Shown: piece by piece, positions 6,093-6,271 of the stretch
How the letters are laid out: each line of letters opens with the position of its first letter
Position numbering within the stretch: the stretch's first letter is position 1
Assembly: GCA_900754525.1 (NCBI GenBank)
Contig: CAAEDE010000083.1
Span: 1-6,271, forward strand
DNA length: 6,271 bases
Origin: an uncultured Collinsella sp.
GTDB taxonomy: Bacteria; Actinomycetota; Coriobacteriia; Coriobacteriales; Coriobacteriaceae
Direction: 5' to 3'
Position numbers and translations under genes: made by a program
Notes under the pieces: model-generated
Databases searched by the model: none
What the model was told of the DNA's origin: nothing
Seen by the model: the letters and a program-made list of their open reading frames with translations, nothing else

Positions 6093-6101
6093 TTTATATT
6101 A
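6093..6101 (-). promoter_or_regulatory. Candidate -10 region of the ptsH promoter
   Basis: The minus strand reads TAATATAAA here, allowing -10 choices TAATAT (6096-6101) or TATAAA (6093-6098). A start near 6087 would give a leader of about 60 bases containing the hairpins described above. No good -35 sits at 16-18 bp; TGAAAA and ATGAAA are the nearest. Just upstream is the partly palindromic TGAAAAACCGTTTGA (6109-6123), a possible regulator site. Confidence 0.4.
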
Positions 6102-6188
6102 ACTCACATCAAACGGTTTTTCATTGTGTTTCAGACGAATTATTGGACAGATGTGTTTGTCGTCCGCTTGCTCGCCGGGCGGGGCGAT

Positions 6189-6271
6189 TAAGTTTGCTGC
6201 TCTACAGTCCTGCGCAAGACGGAAAGCACATTAAGTGCTTTCCTTTGCGTGCGGAACTCGCGACAAACTTA
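6189..6271. repeat. Large imperfect inverted repeat at the window edge
   Basis: TAAGTTTG (6189-6196) pairs with CAAACTTA (6264-6271), CGCAA (6213-6217) with TTGCG (6245-6249), and GGAAAGCAC (6221-6229) with GTGCTTTCC (6235-6243) around a 5-base loop. These nested arms form an 83-bp palindrome-like element whose outer end coincides with the window end, so it may extend further. The inner 9-bp hairpin could be the terminator of a gene beyond the window, though only short T runs flank it on either strand (TTT on plus, GTCTT on minus). A structured RNA or a mobile palindromic repeat is also possible. No coding sequence is seen in 6029-6271. Confidence 0.5.

Noticed and set aside
1..6271. CRISPR array, insertion sequence, prophage or defence genes
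   Set aside because: No spaced direct repeats, transposase or phage-like proteins are visible; apart from the edge palindrome the content is housekeeping and sugar metabolism.

Overview
All genes supported in this window lie on the minus strand, so the transcriptional order runs from high to low coordinates: ptsH (HPr), ptsI (Enzyme I), two tandem PfkB-family sugar-phosphate kinases, cca (tRNA nucleotidyltransferase), then tRNA-Glu(CUC). The sequence is GC-rich, genes start with ATG behind AGGAG-like ribosome binding sites, and the tRNA gene encodes its own CCA. The protein style and the GC content suggest a gut actinobacterium of the Coriobacteriia (Collinsella-like). That placement is by resemblance only and is not proven here.

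Region by region: 6029-6271 is the ptsH upstream region. It holds a large imperfect inverted repeat at the window edge, a weak AT-rich promoter candidate, and a leader in which an upstream 8-base segment is perfectly complementary to the ptsH Shine-Dalgarno region. ptsH (5765-6028) is followed by a hairpin with a short T tract and then a second dyad just before ptsI (3928-5631). ptsI is followed after 74 bp, containing a hairpin without a T run, by kinase 2 (2921-3853), so these two are probably co-transcribed. A strong intrinsic terminator closes that unit. Kinase 1 (1799-2731) has its own -10-like element and its own terminator. cca (209-1603) has an extended -10 candidate, and tRNA-Glu follows after a short spacer.

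Functionally, ptsI and ptsH supply the general phosphoryl relay (PEP to EI to HPr) for sugar uptake by the phosphotransferase system. The two kinases belong to the FruK/LacC group, which phosphorylates a ketohexose phosphate made by PTS uptake and passes it to glycolysis. No sugar-specific Enzyme II or transcription factor is in the window. cca and the tRNA form a separate translation-related block.

No clearly novel multi-gene system is visible. The most notable points are the possible translational switch in the ptsH leader, the terminator-plus-dyad between ptsH and ptsI, the tandem kinases that share an unusual active-site loop (CAGD instead of GAGD), and the palindromic element at the right edge.
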